From contig JAQWOM010000016.1 of assembly GCA_029245865.1 (NCBI GenBank), positions 1 through 42,297 on the forward strand: a DNA stretch of 42,297 nucleotides. The letters run 5' to 3'. Below, piece by piece: positions 14,691-24,077 of this stretch. The notes under the pieces were generated by a model. It saw only the letters and a program-made list of their open reading frames with translations, was not told where the DNA came from and did not search any database. Each line of letters opens with the position of its first letter. Position 1 is the first letter of the stretch. Source of the stretch: Planctomycetota bacterium. GTDB lineage: Bacteria; Planctomycetota; B15-G4. A program made the translations under genes and the position numbers.

Positions 14691-16220
14691 ATGACCACAC
14701 TGATGCTTGGCTCAAACCGGCTCCAGATCGAGGATCTTGAGCGTCTCCTGGGGCCTCGGCCCCCTCAACTCGCGACGGATGCCGAGGCCATGGAGGCCGT
14801 GAGGGCCGCTCGCCAGCTGATCGACGCGGCGATGGCGGACGGCGCGGTTCATTATGGGATCAATACGGGCTTCGGAAAGCTCGCAGGGGTCGTTGTGCCC
14901 CCAGAAGATCTCCGCGCACTCCAGGTGAACCTCGTACGCAGTCATGCCTGTGGTGTGGGGCAACCACTGGACCGTTCCATCTGCCAACTCGCGTTTGCGC
15001 TGCGCATTGCCAACATGGCTCAGGGCCGATCAGGTGTGAGGCTCGCGTTGCTCGAGCATGCGATTCAGGTTTTTAACGCAGGCATCATTCCCGTGCTTCC
15101 GGCGCAGGGCTCGGTCGGTGCCTCTGGAGATCTCGCTCCGCTGGCGCACATGGCGCTTGTCTTGATCGGAGAGGGGCGAGCTTGGAGTGGCGAGAGCGTT
15201 GTCGACGGTGACGTAGCTCTTCGCGATGCAGGCTTGGAGCCAATCGAGCTGCATTCCAAAGAAGGCCTCTCTCTTCTTAACGGGACGCAAGTGTCGACGG
15301 CACTTCTGGCGGACGCGGTGCTGCGAGCACGGCGTCTTGCCAAGGCCGCGGACATTGCAACGGCCCTTACGTTGGAAGCCTACAAGGGAACAGACGTGGC
15401 CTTCGATGCCCGTATCCACGACCTTCGCGGTCACGAAGGGCAGTGCATGGTTGCCTCAAACTTGAGGCGACTACTCGAAGGAAGTGAGCTTCGTGCATCA
15501 CATGCAGACTGCGACCGAGTTCAGGACAACTACTGCCTTCGCTGTGCTCCACAGGTGCATGGCGCGACCTGGGATGGCCTCCGCTACATCGAGGGTGTTC
15601 TCATTCGAGAGGCCAATGCAGTGACGGACAACCCACTCGTGTTTCCCGAGGGGGATATTCTGTCTGGGGGCAATTTTCATGCGCAGCCGGTGGCTGTAGC
15701 AGCCGACTTCCTCAAAATATTGATCTCCGAACTCGCCAACATTTCTGAACGGCGCATCGAGCTTCTGGTCAATCCGGACCTCTCGGGATTGCCGCCATTT
15801 CTTGCGGAGGGCAGTGGCTTGCGTAGCGGTCTCATGATCGCGCAGGTGACAGCAGCTGCTCTTGTCTCCGAGAACAAAGTTCTTGCTCATCCTGCATCGG
15901 TCGATTCGATTTCCACTTCGGCGGGCAAGGAAGATCACGTGTCCATGGCGACTCACGCCGCTCGCCAGGCGGGACAGATTGTCGACAATGCGACCTTTGT
16001 TCTCGCGATCGAACTCATGTCGGCATTTCACGGGCTGGCGTTCGAGAAGACATACAAGTCCAGTGTGGGGGTGGAGGCCGCGCGAGGTGAATTGGCCCGC
16101 GTCCTTCAACCGCTCACCGAGGATCGAGTGCTTTCAGGGGACATCGAAGCCGTGGCGGAGATGGTGAGTGAGGGTCGGCTCATTACGGCGGTCGAGTCCT
16201 GCCTCGGGGCGCTTGGATAG
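14691..16220 (+). CDS. hutH: Histidine ammonia-lyase
   Basis: A 509-residue cytoplasmic enzyme that removes ammonia from L-histidine to give urocanate, the first step of the Hut pathway. The self-formed MIO cofactor arises from Ala-Ser-Gly at 144-146 in GSVGASGDLAPLAHMAL. YGINTGFGKLA at 55-65 supplies the catalytic tyrosine loop, and the conserved segments DNPLVFPEGDILSGGNFHAQPVA and SAGKEDHVSMATHAA are present. Length is standard. I chose ATG 14691; a GTG nine bases earlier is possible. A TTGACC at 14655 with TATCAA at 14675 is a poor promoter match because the 14-bp spacer is too short. hutU lies 2.6 kb downstream on the same strand, separated by one unrelated gene. Confidence 0.96.
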   Translation: MTTLMLGSNRLQIEDLERLLGPRPPQLATDAEAMEAVRAARQLIDAAMADGAVHYGINTGFGKLAGVVVPPEDLRALQVNLVRSHACGVGQPLDRSICQLAFALRIANMAQGRSGVRLALLEHAIQVFNAGIIPVLPAQGSVGASGDLAPLAHMALVLIGEGRAWSGESVVDGDVALRDAGLEPIELHSKEGLSLLNGTQVSTALLADAVLRARRLAKAADIATALTLEAYKGTDVAFDARIHDLRGHEGQCMVASNLRRLLEGSELRASHADCDRVQDNYCLRCAPQVHGATWDGLRYIEGVLIREANAVTDNPLVFPEGDILSGGNFHAQPVAVAADFLKILISELANISERRIELLVNPDLSGLPPFLAEGSGLRSGLMIAQVTAAALVSENKVLAHPASVDSISTSAGKEDHVSMATHAARQAGQIVDNATFVLAIELMSAFHGLAFEKTYKSSVGVEAARGELARVLQPLTEDRVLSGDIEAVAEMVSEGRLITAVESCLGALG

Positions 16221-16356
16221 AGGGCCCGGGTTGCGCAAGGTCTTTCGTCTTCTGTGAAAGGAAGACCAGAGGGCCTCGATGCGTCTGAAGTGATGCCCCA
16301 CTCCGAGGGCGCTCGTCGTAGAGTGGTGTATTCGGGGATGGCTGCAGGAGCATTCA

Positions 16357-18702
16357 ATGACACAACGGTCTCACGCGACTTTTGTCAAAGCATTGGCGGC
16401 CCTGCTTCTCTCCGTTGCCTTGCTGGTGTTTCTTGTTTTTTGGGGTGGTGTTGAAGAGAAAGTCGGTGAAGTTCGACTCGAAGTCGGATCCTCGCCAGTC
16501 GAGCAAGCTGTTGCGGCTGAGGGCCTGACCGAGGAAGGCTCAGAGGGGACGTCCGAGAGCGCCCTTCCTCTCAGAAAAACACGGCTTTTCATACGTGTTG
16601 TTCGCTGGCCGGACGGTCAGGCCGTTCCCGGGGTGGTGGTGAGGGTCCTCTCCAGTGAAGTGTCTTTAGGGAGTCAGGAATGGCCGTCGATCACTGGCTC
16701 TATGGACATCACCGTTCCGGAGACCGTGGACTCGTTGCGTATCGTTGCGAGCGCACCCGATCACACGACGGCCGAGGTTTCCGTGGAGCTCGGTGTAGAG
16801 AACGTGCTTCTCGAACTCCGGCCGACCCGGGGTTGGTTTGGACAGGTCGTCACGCCGTATGGGGAGCCTGTTGCTGGAATACAGGTTGCCGCAAGGCGCT
16901 ATTGGCCTCCGCGACCTGCCTATCTCGACATCGGAGAAGAGCGGGTTAGCATCACCAGCGTCCAGGCTGTTGCTCCAGCATTCACTGGAGGGGCGACGAA
17001 TCTCACGGGAGACTATTACGTCGAACCGTTCGATGAAGGGAACGTTGTTGACCTTGTGCTGTCAGTTGCAGACGAGAGCGTTGGTTCGGAGCGAATGCAT
17101 GTTCCCATGCCACATGCCGAGCAACAGCTTCCACAGCTGGTGGTTCGTTCGACGGCGCCGCTCTCTGGGCAGGTGATCGACAGCTCGGGATACCCGGTCG
17201 CGGGTGTTGAGGTTCATGTCGATCGCGGTCCGGGTCTCGATCGTTACATCGAGGACACTGTGCTGACTGACGAGAGCGGGCGCTTTGCTCTGGGAAGGTT
17301 GCTGTCACCGCAACACCTCCGTGTTGAAGAGGGCCGTCGTTGGTTTCTTGGTGGATCGGCACAAGGAATGGAATTGCCGATGCGAGATGGCTGGGTTCGG
17401 GTGGAGTCAGACACCCCCTGGGTCTCACTCGTCCTTGATCCTGGAGGTGCAGTGTCAGGGTCTATTCTCGATGCGGCCACGAGCCGCCCGGTGCGTGAAG
17501 GCATGGCGCGGCTCGACGATCAGAATGGAGTTGCACTTGTGGCTGCTCTGGCGAGTGCAGAAGGAGGGTTCGAACTGCTGTTACCACCGGAGCGCATTGG
17601 AGAGCGTGTGACCCTGAAGCTGTCGGCACTGGGCTACGAGCCATGGACTCGTAGCACGGTTGTCGAACCTCTGAGCAGAATCTATGCCTTGCCCGAGTTT
17701 CTTTCGCCGGGTGGTGGTACCGAGCTGGTGAAGGGGCAAGTCCATCGGCTGGCAGCCCAACCTGAGCAGTCTGGTTCAGAGAAGCAGATGTCGTTCGACA
17801 TGGCTGAAAGTCCGATGCCAGGTGTTGTCGTGCGGGCTTATCTCTCGACACGAGGGGGGGCGGTTGGTGAGTGGGTGATCGCTGACGAACGGCCGCCCGA
17901 CTTCGAACTTATCTGGGAGGGTGTGACGGATACGAACGGAGACTTCGAGTTCATGGTCACAGCTCAACTCGAAGACCGACTCGTTGTGATCTCGGAATTG
18001 GCTGCGCCTGGTGGGGCTTTGCACCTTGGGCAGTGGGGGCCGCAGACCGTTGCTGTCGCAAGAAACGGGATTCGTCTTGCGCAGTCACTTGGGAAGCCAG
18101 TTCGAGTTGATATCGCGGGGCTTCATCCCAACCATCACTACTTCCTCCAACAGACGAGTTGGAACCCATGGACAGAGAGCAGTTGGTGGGGAGCGATTCA
18201 GCTCCCAGCGCGCAGCGAGGGATTGCAGAGTCTTTCCGTCCAGTCGGCAACTCGCGGAGCGGCTTTCTTCGATGTGCGGGTGGATCGCGGACCGGTGTCT
18301 GCGCCTGTCGCTTCGAGTGCTGATTGGCTGGACTTGTCGCGATCCGAGGCAATCCGTCTTGAAATCCCCGAGCTCCAAGCGGTGGGCGGAAAAATCCCGT
18401 CGTACCTCAAGACGGATTGGCCAGATCTCTGTCTCGCCTTTCTGGGTGCCCCTGTGCCGGAGTGGCGTTCTGAGTGGCTCGGGGAGAGCGATTGGTCTGT
18501 TCGTCCGAGCGAGGATGGAGTCTTCTGGTTGGAGGGCCTGCCGCCGGGCGATTACACGCTCATGCTGTATCGCCCGCTGGGAGCGGAAGGGGTTGAAGTG
18601 CTAGCGGAACAGGCGATTTCTGTGACCGCGGACCTCTCTCAACTGGTGCTCTGGCCTCGGCGCCCAGACGCGGGGACCGCTTTCTCCGTCCTGGAGCAAT
18701 GA
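16357..18702 (+). CDS. Large membrane-anchored protein with carboxypeptidase-regulatory-like repeats
   Basis: A 781-residue protein located between hutH and hutU. One N-terminal membrane helix (about residues 8-30) has no lipobox or clear cleavage site, so it probably anchors the protein facing the periplasm. The rest is a string of beta-sandwich modules: phrases such as GQAVPGVVVRVLSS (88-101), YGEPVAGIQVAAR, SGYPVAGVEVHVDRG with TDESGRFALGRL, and the C-terminal EGLPPGDYTLML are typical of carboxypeptidase-regulatory-like/transthyretin-fold domains. No enzymatic motif is visible. GCAGGAG lies before the ATG. Such proteins are often adhesins or cell-surface scaffolds; nothing ties this one to histidine breakdown except position. 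Function unknown. Confidence 0.65.
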   Translation: MTQRSHATFVKALAALLLSVALLVFLVFWGGVEEKVGEVRLEVGSSPVEQAVAAEGLTEEGSEGTSESALPLRKTRLFIRVVRWPDGQAVPGVVVRVLSSEVSLGSQEWPSITGSMDITVPETVDSLRIVASAPDHTTAEVSVELGVENVLLELRPTRGWFGQVVTPYGEPVAGIQVAARRYWPPRPAYLDIGEERVSITSVQAVAPAFTGGATNLTGDYYVEPFDEGNVVDLVLSVADESVGSERMHVPMPHAEQQLPQLVVRSTAPLSGQVIDSSGYPVAGVEVHVDRGPGLDRYIEDTVLTDESGRFALGRLLSPQHLRVEEGRRWFLGGSAQGMELPMRDGWVRVESDTPWVSLVLDPGGAVSGSILDAATSRPVREGMARLDDQNGVALVAALASAEGGFELLLPPERIGERVTLKLSALGYEPWTRSTVVEPLSRIYALPEFLSPGGGTELVKGQVHRLAAQPEQSGSEKQMSFDMAESPMPGVVVRAYLSTRGGAVGEWVIADERPPDFELIWEGVTDTNGDFEFMVTAQLEDRLVVISELAAPGGALHLGQWGPQTVAVARNGIRLAQSLGKPVRVDIAGLHPNHHYFLQQTSWNPWTESSWWGAIQLPARSEGLQSLSVQSATRGAAFFDVRVDRGPVSAPVASSADWLDLSRSEAIRLEIPELQAVGGKIPSYLKTDWPDLCLAFLGAPVPEWRSEWLGESDWSVRPSEDGVFWLEGLPPGDYTLMLYRPLGAEGVEVLAEQAISVTADLSQLVLWPRRPDAGTAFSVLEQ

Positions 18703-18750
18703 TTGGGAGTGGGCCGCTTTCCTCGCAGCCGGCTCGGAGAGGACGCCGGA

Positions 18751-18770
18751 CGTATGATCTGCGTATGATC
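18751..18770 (+). promoter_or_regulatory. Direct repeat CGTATGATC x2 upstream of hutU
   Basis: CGTATGATC occurs at 18751-18759 and 18762-18770, an 11-bp period, which places both copies on the same face of the helix. Each copy contains TATGAT, five of six matches to a -10 box. It lies 67 nt before the hutU start, in a gap of 134 bp. It could be a pair of -10 boxes or a regulator site; no -35 box is obvious. Confidence 0.35.
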
Positions 18771-18836
18771 GCGCGCTCTTCGCGGCGCATGTCAACGCGT
18801 CCACTGAAGAAGTTGTCCACGAACGGATGAATAACG

Positions 18837-20510
18837 ATGAACGAAATCCAGAGCGATCGTCCCTACACTCCTGTGCGTGCGCCGCATGGCACGGAACTGA
18901 GCTGCAAGAGTTGGCTAACAGAAGCGCCTCTTCGGATGCTCATGAACAATCTGGATCCGGATGTCGCAGAAGATCCTGAACGGCTCATCATTTACGGCGG
19001 GTCAGGCAAAGCAGCTCGCTCCTGGAAAGACTTCGATGCGATCTGCGAAGCGTTGCGAGGTCTTGACGACGACGAAACACTGCTCATGCAATCTGGCCGC
19101 CCGGTCGGTGTGTTCAAGACGCATGCTGAAGCGCCTCGCGTGTTGATTGCCAACAGCAATCTCGTGCCCAAGTGGGCAACCTGGGAGCACTTCAATGATT
19201 TGGAGCGCAGGGGCCTGATCATGTTCGGGCAGATGACCGCCGGATCGTGGATCTACATTGGCAGCCAAGGGATTGTGCAGGGGACCTATGAGACGTTCAT
19301 GTCCGCAGCGGCCAAGCATTTCAGTGGGGAGCTAGGAGGGCGCCTGGTGGTCACCGGCGGCCTGGGTGGTATGGGCGGTGCCCAGCCACTGGCCGCATGT
19401 TTGGCCGGCGCGACGCTACTCGCAGCTGATGTCGACCCACGGCGCATCGAGAAGCGACTCGAAACGCGGTATCTCGACAAGATGACGGAAGATCTCGACG
19501 AGGCCATTTCTACGGCGCTGGCGTGGAAAGCTGCAGGAGAGGCAAAATCGATTGGCTGGGTCGGAAATCAGGTGGACCTGCTGCAAGAACTCTTGGCTCG
19601 CAATGTGGTGCCGGATCTGCTCACGGACCAGACCAGCGCTCATGACCCTGTGGATGGCTACGTGCCAACAGGAATGACTTTCGAAGAGGCTGTTTCGCTT
19701 CGGGAGCGCGATCGCGATGCGTATCGCCGGCGTTCACTCGACACGATGGTGGCGCATATCGCTGCCATGCGCGCACTGCAAGACAAAGGCGCCATTACGT
19801 TTGATTACGGGAACAACCTGCGCGGGTTTGCTACGGAGGCGGGTTCGCCAGATGCATTCGAAATTCCAGGGTTCGTTCCAGAGTACATCCGGCCATTATT
19901 CTGTCTCGGGAAGGGACCGTTTCGCTGGGCTGCACTGAGCGGTGATCCGAAAGATATCGCAGTCACAGACGAGGCTGTTCTTCGGCTGTTTCCAGAAGAC
20001 ACGGCCCTGGCTCGATGGATCCGATTGGCGGGTGAGCGTATCGCCTTTCAGGGTTTGCCGGCGCGTATTTGCTGGCTGGGATATGGTGACCGCGCAAAAT
20101 TAGGACTCGAGATCAACCGGTTGGTGGCGAACGGTGAAATTTCCGCGCCCATCGCCATTGGGCGCGATCACTTGGACTGCGGTTCCGTGGCCTCTCCTAA
20201 TCGCGAGACGGAAGGGATGAAAGATGGCACCGACGCGGTGTCTGACTGGGCTCTTCTCAACGCTTTGCTCAACACGGCATCTGGTGCGACTTGGGTGTCT
20301 TTCCACCACGGAGGTGGCGTTGGTATGGGATACAGCCAGCATGCGGGGCAGGTCATCGTGGCTGATGGAACAGAGGCTGCAGCCGCTCGCCTTCAGCGCG
20401 TGCTTACCAACGACCCCGGGACTGGGGTCATGCGGCACGCACATGCGGGCTATGAAGACGCACTGGCGTGCGCGCGAGAGCGTGGAGTGAAGCTGCCGGG
20501 CTTGGCCTGA
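18837..20510 (+). CDS. hutU: Urocanate hydratase
   Basis: A 557-residue cytoplasmic enzyme that uses tightly bound NAD+ to turn urocanate into imidazolonepropionate, the second step of histidine breakdown. Diagnostic stretches are [46 protein letters not shown], the NAD-binding [37 protein letters not shown] and [18 protein letters not shown]. Length is standard. Shine-Dalgarno before ATG 18837 is weak. hutI and hutG-type genes are not in the window; the SPFH pair follows instead, so the local cluster covers only the first two steps. Confidence 0.97.
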   Translation: MNEIQSDRPYTPVRAPHGTELSCKSWLTEAPLRMLMNNLDPDVAEDPERLIIYGGSGKAARSWKDFDAICEALRGLDDDETLLMQSGRPVGVFKTHAEAPRVLIANSNLVPKWATWEHFNDLERRGLIMFGQMTAGSWIYIGSQGIVQGTYETFMSAAAKHFSGELGGRLVVTGGLGGMGGAQPLAACLAGATLLAADVDPRRIEKRLETRYLDKMTEDLDEAISTALAWKAAGEAKSIGWVGNQVDLLQELLARNVVPDLLTDQTSAHDPVDGYVPTGMTFEEAVSLRERDRDAYRRRSLDTMVAHIAAMRALQDKGAITFDYGNNLRGFATEAGSPDAFEIPGFVPEYIRPLFCLGKGPFRWAALSGDPKDIAVTDEAVLRLFPEDTALARWIRLAGERIAFQGLPARICWLGYGDRAKLGLEINRLVANGEISAPIAIGRDHLDCGSVASPNRETEGMKDGTDAVSDWALLNALLNTASGATWVSFHHGGGVGMGYSQHAGQVIVADGTEAAAARLQRVLTNDPGTGVMRHAHAGYEDALACARERGVKLPGLA

Positions 20511-20587
20511 GTCGTTTCGAGGAGATATGAGGGGCTGCGCGAGGCGAACCGCTGGGCGGTGGGGGTTCTGGCGCCGGTGCCGGCTTG

Positions 20588-20615
20588 GATTGAGGGTCCT
20601 CCAGAGCCCTCAATC
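20588..20615. repeat. 9-bp perfect hairpin after hutU
   Basis: GATTGAGGG (20588-20596) pairs exactly with CCCTCAATC (20607-20615) across a 10-nt loop, 78 nt after the hutU stop. No T-run follows, so it is a possible transcript-end or processing structure and not a standard terminator. The rest of the 220-bp gap shows nothing clear. Confidence 0.5.
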
Positions 20616-20730
20616 GTGCGGACGTGCAATCTACACGGCCGATTCTCAACAATAGAGAGAGCGTGTCGTGCTGACGAGGAAATGCCCTCTCCGCATGCGG
20701 ACGCGATCCGATGCTTCGGTGGGAGGTGCC

Positions 20731-21891
20731 ATGGCTAGTTCCGATGATTTCGAAAAAGCGTTCGCCGAAAATGACCCTCCGGGTGAGGGCTCAAGGCCGT
20801 CCCGTGGTCCGGGAGGGAACAAGTCAGCGATCTTGGTCCTGGCTTTTCTACTTGTCCTGCTGTGCGTGGTGGTTTTTGCCAGTGGACACGGCGGGATTAT
20901 CGAAGTGGAGGCCGATCAAGTTGCGGTTGTTGCCGACTATTTAACCGGTGAGTCCGAGGTTCACCTGGAGCCCGGTTACCAGTTCTTCATTCCCTTCTTG
21001 CAGCGAGGCTTTTTGTTCGACAAGAGCGTGCAGGAATTCGTGATGGAAGGTGATGTGGATCGCGATTCCAACCATGTGAAAAAGTTAACGGTGCGCGCGA
21101 ATGACGGATCAAATCTGTGGTTTGACAAGACGCAGTTGCAGTATCGCGTGATTCCGTCGATGGCTGATGTTGTGCTTGCCGATTCGGGACTCGGGGACAA
21201 CTTCAAAAACAACTGGGTGCGAGCCTATGCCCGGTCAATTTTACGTGACGAGTTTGGCAAGTTCTCGTCGTCTGCAATTGCGGACCCGACGAACTACAAC
21301 ATTGCGGCAGCTGAGGCACGAGATCGCCTGAATCGTGTTTTGCATGAACACGGTCTGGACATCATTCAGATCATCACGCCGAAGCCAAAGTTTGACCAGC
21401 GTTATGAAGCAGCCATTGAAGACAGAAAAGTGGCTAACCAGGAAGTTGAAAGACTCAGGGCTCGTGCAGAGCAACTGCGCCGCGAGCGCGAGCGAAGAAT
21501 CGCTGAAATCAATTCTTCTAAAGCAGTCGCTTTTGAGTTCCTCAAGGGTTCGCTGAACGCCGAATTCATCGAAGCGCAGAGAGACCAGGTGCGCATTGAG
21601 CGGTCGGCCGATGCTTACAAGACGCGGATGGTTGGCGAGGGAAATGCCAGCAAAGCGACGCTTATCGAACAAGCGAGAGGCATGCGCGAGAAGGCGCTCA
21701 AGGAGGCCGAGGGGCTGCGGGCGAAGACGGATGCGCTCGCAAAGCAAGGCGAGGTTCTCGTTCGCGAACGTCTCGCCGAACGCCTCAAGGACATCGAGTT
21801 TTCCTTGGTCCCTTACACCAAGGATGCACAGCCCACGCGCATTGAGCTCGAAGGGTTAAGTGGGAGTGAAAATCTTGGAGGTGGACGATGA
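20731..21891 (+). CDS. SPFH/Band 7 membrane protein, HflK-like position
   Basis: A 386-residue protein with an acidic, proline/glycine-rich leader (1-31), one membrane helix (about 32-51), an SPFH/Band 7 domain (about 55-235) containing VEADQVAVVADYLTGE, EPGYQFFIPFLQ and the region up to VLHEHGLDII, then a long charged coiled coil (about 240-350) rich in Glu, Arg and Ala, and a short C-terminal segment. Family members form large membrane-bound rings and scaffold proteases such as FtsH. Similarity to true HflK looks distant. I chose ATG 20731 because GGGAGG precedes it; an upstream frame extension to 20668 lacks such a site. It overlaps the next SPFH gene by four bases. Confidence 0.75.
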   Translation: MASSDDFEKAFAENDPPGEGSRPSRGPGGNKSAILVLAFLLVLLCVVVFASGHGGIIEVEADQVAVVADYLTGESEVHLEPGYQFFIPFLQRGFLFDKSVQEFVMEGDVDRDSNHVKKLTVRANDGSNLWFDKTQLQYRVIPSMADVVLADSGLGDNFKNNWVRAYARSILRDEFGKFSSSAIADPTNYNIAAAEARDRLNRVLHEHGLDIIQIITPKPKFDQRYEAAIEDRKVANQEVERLRARAEQLRRERERRIAEINSSKAVAFEFLKGSLNAEFIEAQRDQVRIERSADAYKTRMVGEGNASKATLIEQARGMREKALKEAEGLRAKTDALAKQGEVLVRERLAERLKDIEFSLVPYTKDAQPTRIELEGLSGSENLGGGR

Positions 21892-22994
21892 CCGGATTGG
21901 CAAAAGGCCTGGCGACTGCACTGACCGTCGTGATTGTCCTCACATTAGCCTGCGTGCTGTTTTTCGAACGCGTGCTCCCAACCGATATCGGAGTTCGCCA
22001 GTCGCTGTGGGGCGGCGGCATTTCCGAAGAAGATTTCAAGACAGGCACATATCTGGGCATTGCAGGGGTGCACAAGTGGCACTACCTTCCGCGCCGGACG
22101 CACTTCCTTCACTTCACGGGAAGATCGAGCGGGAGAGGGACGCAGCCCCCCGGCCTGAGTGAGCACGGCTTGCCGACGACGATGTGGAACAGCCCCATGG
22201 AACTGCGCACCAAGGACGGCAACCTGACCACGATTGATATCACGGTCCCGTATCGAATTATCGACGGTGGAGGATGGCGCATCGTGTCAGACGGGATCAT
22301 GACCGACTACACCGAAAACGTGAAGTCGAAGGTCGAAAGCGTGCTGCGCAGCAAGCTTTCAAAGCTCACTTCAGAAGATCTTCAAAGCACAGAGAAACGT
22401 CTCAATCGTGCAAATGAAGTGCTTGTTGATCTGAACAAAACGCTCGCGGAGTTTTATGTCCAGGCAGATGCGATTCTCATCCGGCGAGTGGCCTTTCCTG
22501 AGCAATACGAAGAGAAGTTGCAGGAGACCCAGTACTACTCTCAGAAAGAGAAGTTAGATACGGCTCTCACGGCTCAGGCGGATGAAGAGAAAGTGACGAA
22601 CTCGATCGAGAAACAGATTGAGGCGGAGATCAAATCGACGGACGCGGAATGGAACAAAATCCTCCAAGAAGAGTCGAGTCGCTTTGAAGTGATGATTGCT
22701 GAGGTGCAAGCGAACGCGAAGGTTTACGAATCTCGTGTGCGTGCGGAGGGAGAGGCGGAGGCAATCACCCAGGAAGCCGAAGGCCAGCTTGCAGTCGACC
22801 AGGCCGAGGCGCTCCGCAACCAGCTCAGGAATGAAATCCTTAACTCCAAGGGTGGCTCGATTTTTCTGGCGCTTGAAGCTGCGGAGAATCTGAACATGCG
22901 GCAGGTCATGTTGAACAGCAATGACCCTCGCGTGCCCTTGGTGATCGATCTCGACGAGATGGCGAGGCTGCTCATGACGGGCAGCTCTCCCTGA
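21888..22994 (+). CDS. SPFH/Band 7 membrane protein, HflC-like position
   Basis: A 368-residue partner, translationally coupled to the previous gene by an ATGA overlap. One N-terminal membrane helix (about 5-26) is followed by an SPFH-like domain with VLPTDIGVRQ, RTKDGNLTTIDITVPYRI and FYVQADAILIRRVAFPEQYEEKLQ. A long glutamate/glutamine/alanine-rich coiled coil (about 225-310) precedes a C-terminal hydrophobic-rich region. A two-gene arrangement of SPFH proteins is that of hflK-hflC, so a hetero-oligomeric membrane ring is the reasonable inference. Sequence has drifted enough that I do not give the gene symbols; other SPFH pairs with separate roles exist. No FtsH gene is in the window. Confidence 0.72.
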   Translation: MTGLAKGLATALTVVIVLTLACVLFFERVLPTDIGVRQSLWGGGISEEDFKTGTYLGIAGVHKWHYLPRRTHFLHFTGRSSGRGTQPPGLSEHGLPTTMWNSPMELRTKDGNLTTIDITVPYRIIDGGGWRIVSDGIMTDYTENVKSKVESVLRSKLSKLTSEDLQSTEKRLNRANEVLVDLNKTLAEFYVQADAILIRRVAFPEQYEEKLQETQYYSQKEKLDTALTAQADEEKVTNSIEKQIEAEIKSTDAEWNKILQEESSRFEVMIAEVQANAKVYESRVRAEGEAEAITQEAEGQLAVDQAEALRNQLRNEILNSKGGSIFLALEAAENLNMRQVMLNSNDPRVPLVIDLDEMARLLMTGSSP

Positions 22995-23005
22995 GGCTAG
23001 AAAAG

Positions 23006-23878
23006 TCAGCTTGAAGAGGCTTTTCCGCTCACGAGCATAATTTCTCCTGGCAGTTCGAGGTGCCCTTCGTTGAACCAGCGCTGGACCTTTTCGGCAAGTT
23101 GGTTTCGCACGACTTCGACCACCGCCTGATCTAGGTCGGCCACTCTGTCCTCGATGGCGGGGGAGATACGTCGGTGGAGATCGAGGAGTTCGCGAGGCTG
23201 GAGTCCTGGGAACCTCATGCGGATTGCGCAGGTCTGTTCCTGGACTTGTTCAAAGCCAGCGGCCCTCATCAGGGAGGCCAGCGCGTCTTGCTCACTGAAC
23301 TGGAAAGGTGTGGGGGTTTCCTGGTGAACCTCGGGGGGTGGAGACCCACAGGCTTCGAGTGTCTCGTGAAGGGCCGTGAAGTAGATGTTGTGCTCTCGAG
23401 GGCCCCAAACAACGTAGGTGGCCCGGCCCCGACATCGTAGGACGCGGTGGGCTTCGATGAGGGCATGCGCTGGGTTCTTGAAGAACATGACGCCGAAGCG
23501 ACAGGAGAGCGCGTCGAAGGATTCCGAGGCGAAGGGCAGAAGTTCCCCGCGGGACTGTACAGCCGCAAGTCGGAGGCCTGCCTCTCGGGCACGCCGGGCT
23601 GTTGTCCGGGTCAGCGCGTCGATCGCATCGACGGCCACCACCATCCCAGTTCGACCGATACACTGTCCGAGTCTTAATGACGGATCGCCGGGTCCGCAGG
23701 CAACATCCAGCACAGACTCGCCTTCTTTGACCGCAAGAGATTGGAGGAGAGCCTCGCTGGCGTCTTTCGTCATGAGGCTGATCTGGTCGGCATAGGCACT
23801 GCTGGCGAAGGATGATTGCTGCCACCGTTCGAGTGACCACGGGTCCGCCTCGGGGGACCCTTCTATACGACTATTCAT
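23006..23878 (-). CDS. Class I SAM-dependent methyltransferase
   Basis: A 290-residue cytoplasmic enzyme. The SAM-binding motif I is VLDVACGPGDPSLRL, motif II includes VVAVDAIDALTRTTARRA, the post-motif region GELLPFASESFDALSCRFGVMFF and the HRVLRCRGRATYVVWGP stretch are typical of the UbiE/COQ5-like and Methyltransf_11 groups. An N-terminal helix region (about 1-40) contains AYADQISLMTKDASEALL. The substrate cannot be read from the sequence; the similar UbiE enzymes act on quinones. It converges with the SPFH operon and is divergent from the cytochrome c peroxidase gene. Confidence 0.85.
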   Translation of the reverse strand: MNSRIEGSPEADPWSLERWQQSSFASSAYADQISLMTKDASEALLQSLAVKEGESVLDVACGPGDPSLRLGQCIGRTGMVVAVDAIDALTRTTARRAREAGLRLAAVQSRGELLPFASESFDALSCRFGVMFFKNPAHALIEAHRVLRCRGRATYVVWGPREHNIYFTALHETLEACGSPPPEVHQETPTPFQFSEQDALASLMRAAGFEQVQEQTCAIRMRFPGLQPRELLDLHRRISPAIEDRVADLDQAVVEVVRNQLAEKVQRWFNEGHLELPGEIMLVSGKASSS

Positions 23879-23942
23879 AGAATCCTCAGGCGAAGTCTCT
23901 TAACTGTATTCATTTCAAGTACTTATGCCGCATGATTATGCA

Positions 23943-23972
23943 TTGACAGACTTTTTGAACTCGGAGTAGACT
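23943..23972 (+). promoter_or_regulatory. Sigma-70-type promoter of the cytochrome c peroxidase gene
   Basis: A perfect -35 hexamer TTGACA (23943-23948) and a -10 candidate TAGACT (23967-23972) are 18 bp apart, in a notably AT-richer stretch. The leader to the ATG at 24078 would be about 100 nt. A small palindrome GCAT-GATT-ATGC lies just upstream of the -35 and could be an operator. Confidence 0.45.
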
Positions 23973-24077
23973 TCAGGTTATGTACGACGTGATGCGCCAG
24001 TCTCCCGATACTGCCCGCAGAGTACGGCAAAGCGAACCCTCTCCTCCCGCCCACCTCCCTGCATTCCAGAGGTCCGA

